DNA of 39,696 bases from Eubacteriaceae bacterium (GTDB lineage Bacteria > Bacillota > Clostridia > Eubacteriales > Anaerofustaceae): positions 1 to 39,696 of the forward strand of contig JAFZLL010000044.1 in assembly GCA_017551505.1 (NCBI GenBank), in the 5' to 3' direction. The notes beneath the pieces were generated by a model. That model made no database searches and was not told the origin of the DNA. It was given only the letters and a program-made list of their open reading frames with translations. Below are positions 35,376 to 39,696 of the stretch, in pieces. The translations under genes and the position numbers were made by a program. Position 1 is the stretch's first letter. Each line of letters begins with the position of its first letter.

Positions 35376-36152
35376 ATGCCAACCGTATGTATCAATTATG
35401 AATGCGCAGCCAAAGCTGCCACATTTATCAAAGATGATGATACCAGGAAGAACTGCGAGGAGCACAGCGGCCTGTTTGCGCTTGGAGCCGTAGGTCCTGA
35501 CATTTTCGGTTTCTACGATGTGTATGCACGTGATAAGGATAAATGGATCGCTTCATTGGTAAGTTCGGCTTCCTCCGCTCTTCCGGATTTTTTGTCATTC
35601 GCTTCAGATTATGCCGGAAAGCTACCTATGGCTGAAAAGAAGGCCGCTACGGCATATATCTGCGGTATATACGTTTACTTTGAGGTGAGAAGACAGATCT
35701 ATCCATACCTTGCGAGCCTGAGCTTAAAGGACGGCAGGAAAGAGGAGAATGTACCATCGGATTACACCTGCGTTACTGCTGACGTCACTTTCAGCCGCCC
35801 TGACGAGGTAAGCAGGGTCCTGAACGGTATTCCCGCCGCAGACCTGGACGTCATCTCGGGGCTGTACGGCAGGTTTTTCGAGAAGACCCGCCGAGAGATA
35901 ATTCCCGATGGAATGCTCGTCTCTGCGGTCGAAAGGCTTTCGGAAGCCCTGACGAAAAAACGCCCTCCTATCGGTGCCAAGGGTGAATACTATTATGCAT
36001 CGGCAGACGCTGATGAAGCGATGCTTAACGAAGCCAGGGAAAAATGGCAGGATCCCTTCGGCAGCGCAGGCTTCTCGAAGCTCTCATTAGGCGACCTTGT
36101 AAGGTATGCGGCTAAAGACGCCAGTGTGTGGATAGCAAGACTTGCGTTGTAA
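35376..36152 (+). CDS. Possible zinc-dependent phospholipase C-like protein (degenerate)
   Basis: A 258-residue protein without signal peptide. The segment HSGLFALGAVGPDIFGFYD is like the LGxxGPDxFFF block of the Zn_dep_PLPC (PF00882) superfamily, common in Clostridia. The His expected near the N-terminus is replaced by CINYECAA, so zinc binding may be lost. The rest is helical and Arg/Glu/Lys-rich. The start ATG at 35376 follows GCGAGG. An upstream in-frame start at 35334 has no ribosome site. It diverges from the half EPSP-synthase-like gene and precedes rpsL with its own promoter. The family assignment rests mainly on one motif. Confidence 0.5.
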   Translation: MPTVCINYECAAKAATFIKDDDTRKNCEEHSGLFALGAVGPDIFGFYDVYARDKDKWIASLVSSASSALPDFLSFASDYAGKLPMAEKKAATAYICGIYVYFEVRRQIYPYLASLSLKDGRKEENVPSDYTCVTADVTFSRPDEVSRVLNGIPAADLDVISGLYGRFFEKTRREIIPDGMLVSAVERLSEALTKKRPPIGAKGEYYYASADADEAMLNEAREKWQDPFGSAGFSKLSLGDLVRYAAKDASVWIARLAL

Positions 36153-36201
36153 TCGAACCGTATATTGTGGCATTTCCCGGGAAATTAGGCGACATTTTTA
36201 A

Positions 36202-36231
36202 TTGACAAGACAGTAGGTGCGATGTTAAAAT
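36202..36231 (+). promoter_or_regulatory. Promoter of the rpsL-rpsG-fusA-tuf operon
   Basis: A perfect TTGACA (36202-36207) and TAAAAT (36226-36231) are spaced by 18 bp, about 60 bp before rpsL. Confidence 0.82.
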
Positions 36232-36232
36232 G

Positions 36233-36267
36233 AAGCGTCTGAATCAGGCGCTTATTTTTATGCGCCT
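36233..36267 (+). promoter_or_regulatory. rpsL leader with two mutually exclusive hairpins
   Basis: AAGCGTC (36233-36239) can pair with GGCGCTT (36247-36253), followed by ATTTTTA, which looks like a small terminator. AGGCGC (36246-36251) can instead pair perfectly with GCGCCT (36262-36267). The two stems share bases, so only one can form. This is the layout of an attenuator or ribosomal-protein leader. Confidence 0.5.
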
Positions 36268-36291
36268 AAATAAGACGGAAAGGAGGACAGC

Positions 36292-36669
36292 ATGCCGACT
36301 ATAAATCAGATCATCCGCAAGGGAAGACACGATATGGTCTCCAAGACCAAAACACCGGCTCTGAACCACAATCCCCAGAAGAGGGGCGTATGCACTGTCG
36401 TCAGGACAGCTACCCCCAAGAAGCCGAACTCCGCCATGAGAAAGATATGCAGGGTCAGGCTCACCAGCGGTATCGAGGTCACGGCCTACATTCCCGGTAT
36501 CGGACACAACCTTCAGGAACACAGCGTTGTGATGATCAAAGGCGGAAGGGTCAGGGATCTGCCCGGTGTCCGTTACAAAGTCATCCGCGGAAAACTGGAC
36601 GCTACCGGAGTTGCGAACAGGCTGAAGGCAAGAAGCAAGTACGGAGCCAAGAGACCCAAGGCGAAATAA
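36292..36669 (+). CDS. rpsL: 30S ribosomal protein S12
   Basis: A 125-residue ribosomal protein at the decoding centre. It has the invariant blocks [27 protein letters not shown] (Lys43 present), [20 protein letters not shown] and a C-terminal [11 protein letters not shown]. The residue in GGRVxDLP is Arg88, where most bacteria have Lys88. AGGAGG precedes the ATG. It starts the str-type operon under a clear promoter. Confidence 0.98.
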   Translation: MPTINQIIRKGRHDMVSKTKTPALNHNPQKRGVCTVVRTATPKKPNSAMRKICRVRLTSGIEVTAYIPGIGHNLQEHSVVMIKGGRVRDLPGVRYKVIRGKLDATGVANRLKARSKYGAKRPKAK

Positions 36670-36777
36670 GAAAATTTGTGAGTTTATATTATCACTTTTG
36701 ATATATAAAAGCACAGACGGCAGGAGAAGACCTGTCGAGTACCCACGAATGAATACTATAAACAGGAGGGAAGCAAA

Positions 36778-37248
36778 GTGCCGAGAAAAGGATCGGTCCC
36801 CAAAAGGGAAGTACTGCCGGATCCGATTTATGGCAGTACAGTCGTCGCCAAGCTGATAAACAACATCATGCTGGACGGCAACAAGGGAACCGCACAGAAG
36901 ATAGTTTACGGCGCATTTGACATCATCTCGGAGAAAACAGGGAAAGATCCGCTGGAAGCCTTCTCCGAAGCGATGAACAATGTGATGCCCGTTCTGGAGG
37001 TCAAGGCCAGGAGAGTCGGAGGATCCACATATCAGGTTCCTCTGGAAGTATCCCCCGCAAGGCGTCAGACCCTAGGACTGCGCTGGCTCGTGAACTTCGC
37101 CAGGAACCGCAGTGAGAGAACGATGACACAGAGACTGGCGGGCGAATTGATGGATGCCATGAATAACACAGGCAATACCGTCAAGAGAAAGGAAGACGCG
37201 CACAGAATGGCAGAGGCCAACAAGGCTTTTGCGCATTATAAGTGGTAA
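36778..37248 (+). CDS. rpsG: 30S ribosomal protein S7
   Basis: A 156-residue primary 16S rRNA-binding protein that organises the 30S head. It has the family start [20 protein letters not shown], the VARLI-like [14 protein letters not shown] segment and [28 protein letters not shown]. The end is KAFAHYKW. The start codon is GTG with AGGAGGG upstream. The 108-bp gap before it contains a small hairpin (CGGCAGG / CCTGTCG), which could be a leader element. Two codons' distance separates it from fusA. Confidence 0.98.
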   Translation: MPRKGSVPKREVLPDPIYGSTVVAKLINNIMLDGNKGTAQKIVYGAFDIISEKTGKDPLEAFSEAMNNVMPVLEVKARRVGGSTYQVPLEVSPARRQTLGLRWLVNFARNRSERTMTQRLAGELMDAMNNTGNTVKRKEDAHRMAEANKAFAHYKW

Positions 37249-37254
37249 CAATCA

Positions 37255-39345
37255 ATGGACGAGAGGACCGAGGAGCTCACTAATCTAAGGAACATCGGAA
37301 TAATGGCGCACATCGACGCAGGTAAGACCACCACCACCGAGCGTATTCTTTTCTATACCGGAAGGATACACAAGGCGATGAACATCGATGACGGCGCCAC
37401 CCAGATGGACTGGATGGAAGAGGAGCGCGAAAGAGGCATCACGATCGTGTCTGCCGCTACCACGACCCATTGGAATCACAATGATATCGATTACACGATT
37501 AATATCATCGATACCCCGGGACATGTGGATTTCACGGTGGAGGTCGAAAGGAGCCTGCGCGTTCTGGATGGAGCTGTAGCGGTTTTCTGTGCCAAAGGGG
37601 GTGTTGAGCCCCAAAGCGAGACGGTCTGGAGACAGGCGGACACATATCACGTGCCAAGGATCGCTTATGTTAACAAGATGGACATCATGGGCGCTGATTT
37701 TTACCGCGTCGTCACGATGATCAGCGAGCGCCTCGGAGCTAATCCTCTGCCGCTCCAGCTGCCGATAGGTAAGGAATCCGATTTCGCAGGTCTTGTAGAC
37801 CTGATCGAAATGAAGGCATACTACTATGTCGATGAAAAAGGCGTGGATGTGGAGGTACGCGATATACCTGATGACATGAAGGATATCTGCACCCAGTACC
37901 ATGACCAGATGCTGGAAGCGGTCTCCGATTACGACGAGAACGTGATGGAAAAATACCTCTCGGGAGTAGACCCCGAGGAAGGAGAGCTGAAAAGGGCCAT
38001 CAGAGCCGCCTGCCTGAAAGGCGACCTGATCCCGGTGGTGTGCGGCTCTTCCTTCAGGAACAAAGGCGTTCAGAAAGTTCTGGATGCCGTCTGCGATTAT
38101 CTGCCGAGCCCATTGGACGTGCGGCATGTGGAAGGCACTGTCCCAAAGACAGGCGAGACAGTGACCCGCGAGCCTTCGGACAGTGAACCGTTCACAGCTC
38201 TCGCATTCAAGATCCAGCAGGATCCTAACTTCGGAAAGCTGGCTTATACGAGAGTATATGCGGGAACACTGAAAAAGGGGAGCTATGTATACAACCCAGG
38301 CAAGGGCAAAAGGGAGAGAGTTTCCCGTATATTGAGGATGCATGCCAACGACAGGTCGGATCTTGACGAAGTCAGGACAGGCGACATAGTAGGGCTGGTC
38401 GGATTGAAGGAGGTCTCCACAGGAGACACCCTCTGCGCTGAGAACAAGCCCATAGTGCTGGAAAGCATGGTCTTCGCCGAGCCGGTCATATCGGTTGCTA
38501 TCGAAGCAAAGACCAAGGCCGGAGAGGAGAAGATGATCGCCGCTCTCCTGAAGCTGTCCGATGAGGATCCGACATTCAAGTTCAAAACCGACGAGGAGAC
38601 GGGACAGACGATCATCTCGGGAATGGGCGAGCTTCACCTGGAGATCATCGTTGACAGGATGCTGAGGGAGTTCAAAGTGGAAGCCAACGTTGGCCGCCCG
38701 CAGGTGGCTTACAAGGAGTCCATCACCGAGCTTGCGCACGAAGAATACCGCTATGTCAAGCAGACCGGCGGCAAAGGACAGTACGCCCACATCATTTTCG
38801 ACGTTGAACCCAATGATCCCGGGGCGGGATATTCCTTTGAGAACAAAGTGGTCGGAGGAAATATCCCCAAGGAATTCGCCGAGGCTGCGAACCAAGGCAT
38901 GCAGGAAGCTCTTGAATCCGGTGTCCTGGCAGGTTATCCGACACTGGATGTAAAAGTCACTCTCATCGACGGCACTACCCATGAAGTGGACTCCTCGGAG
39001 ATGAGCTTCAAAACAGCCGGAGCCATGGGCATGAGGGAAGCGCTGATGAAGGCAGGTCCCGTACTGATGGAGCCTATCTTCAAGATAGAGATAATCGTAC
39101 CCGAAGAATACTTCGGAAGCGTGCAGGGCGACTTCTTGCAGAGACGCGGAAAAATCGACGGCATCGAGGTCAGGAACGGGGCACAGGTGCTCACAGGCAC
39201 AGTCCCGTTAGCCGAGATGTTTGAATACACCACAGCACTGCGCGGCCGCACGCAGGGAAGGGGAACGCATACTATGCAGTTTTCTCATTATGAGAGGGTC
39301 CCCCAGAATATTGCGGACAGACTGCTTGGTAAAAGGACAAAATAA
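37255..39345 (+). CDS. fusA: Elongation factor G
   Basis: A 696-residue translational GTPase that drives ribosomal translocation. The G motifs are [14 protein letters not shown] (G1), GITI (G2), DTPGHVDFT (G3) and NKMD (G4). Domains II-V follow, with GMGELHLEI and a C-terminal [20 protein letters not shown]. The ATG at 37255 lies 6 bp after the rpsG stop. Only AAGTGG-like bases lie upstream, so translation is probably coupled to rpsG. Strong codon bias leaves a long antisense open frame. Confidence 0.98.
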   Translation: MDERTEELTNLRNIGIMAHIDAGKTTTTERILFYTGRIHKAMNIDDGATQMDWMEEERERGITIVSAATTTHWNHNDIDYTINIIDTPGHVDFTVEVERSLRVLDGAVAVFCAKGGVEPQSETVWRQADTYHVPRIAYVNKMDIMGADFYRVVTMISERLGANPLPLQLPIGKESDFAGLVDLIEMKAYYYVDEKGVDVEVRDIPDDMKDICTQYHDQMLEAVSDYDENVMEKYLSGVDPEEGELKRAIRAACLKGDLIPVVCGSSFRNKGVQKVLDAVCDYLPSPLDVRHVEGTVPKTGETVTREPSDSEPFTALAFKIQQDPNFGKLAYTRVYAGTLKKGSYVYNPGKGKRERVSRILRMHANDRSDLDEVRTGDIVGLVGLKEVSTGDTLCAENKPIVLESMVFAEPVISVAIEAKTKAGEEKMIAALLKLSDEDPTFKFKTDEETGQTIISGMGELHLEIIVDRMLREFKVEANVGRPQVAYKESITELAHEEYRYVKQTGGKGQYAHIIFDVEPNDPGAGYSFENKVVGGNIPKEFAEAANQGMQEALESGVLAGYPTLDVKVTLIDGTTHEVDSSEMSFKTAGAMGMREALMKAGPVLMEPIFKIEIIVPEEYFGSVQGDFLQRRGKIDGIEVRNGAQVLTGTVPLAEMFEYTTALRGRTQGRGTHTMQFSHYERVPQNIADRLLGKRTK

Positions 39346-39378
39346 ATTACCATATAAAAATAAACAAGGAGAAAAAAA

Positions 39379-39696
<318 letters not shown>

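Noticed and set aside
37285-38982. 565-codon open frame on the minus strand
   Set aside because: It lies fully antisense to fusA, whose strong codon bias removes stop codons on the opposite strand. The translation resembles no protein and has no ribosome site.

Overview
The window looks like chromosome of an anaerobic Gram-positive bacterium of the Clostridia (Bacillota). This is inferred from a sortase-anchored surface protein, the hrcA-grpE-dnaK-dnaJ order behind a perfect CIRCE operator, strong AGGAGG-type ribosome binding sites, a formate-tetrahydrofolate ligase with methyltransferase-like genes, and a standard rpsL-rpsG-fusA-tuf string. I cannot name the species.

Layout. 1-3.3 kb: 3' end of a large repetitive cell-wall-anchored pilin/adhesin-like protein. 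3.5-13.6 kb: one plus-strand operon that starts with a promoter, a cobalamin riboswitch and a terminator hairpin. It encodes a SAM methyltransferase, a complete peptide/nickel-type ABC importer (lipoprotein, two permeases, two ATPases), and a nitrogenase-like reductase made of a NifH-NifD fusion protein and a NifK-like partner. 13.9-20.8 kb: a metabolic island with a DUF2284 cysteine-rich protein, an FAD oxidoreductase, formate-tetrahydrofolate ligase and a UroD/MtaA-type methyltransferase-like protein on the minus strand, and a cation efflux protein on the plus strand. 21.1-26.0 kb: heat-shock operon. 26.1-28.5 kb: a small DUF1858 protein, an unrecognised protein, tRNA-Arg(CCU) and a CCA-adding-type enzyme. 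28.7-34.5 kb: relA/spoT, uppS, cdsA, rseP and ispG, without the dxr often found between cdsA and rseP. 34.6-36.2 kb: two odd divergent genes, a stand-alone half-length EPSP-synthase-like protein and a possible degenerate Zn-phospholipase-C-like protein. 36.2-39.7 kb: rpsL, rpsG, fusA and the start of tuf.

The candidate for an undescribed system is the 3.5-13.6 kb operon. By-eye alignment gives three P-cluster-type cysteines in the NifD-like half and one in the NifK-like protein. That is the 3+1 pattern expected for a single [4Fe-4S] cluster, as in protochlorophyllide reductase, rather than a true nitrogenase P-cluster. I find no equivalents of the two residues that hold FeMo-cofactor, and no nifB, nifE or nifN nearby. 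The enzyme is therefore probably a group IV-like reductase acting on a substrate that the ABC importer brings in. Control by cobalamin suggests either corrinoid/cobalt acquisition and remodelling, or a B12-sparing route. The substrate is unknown.
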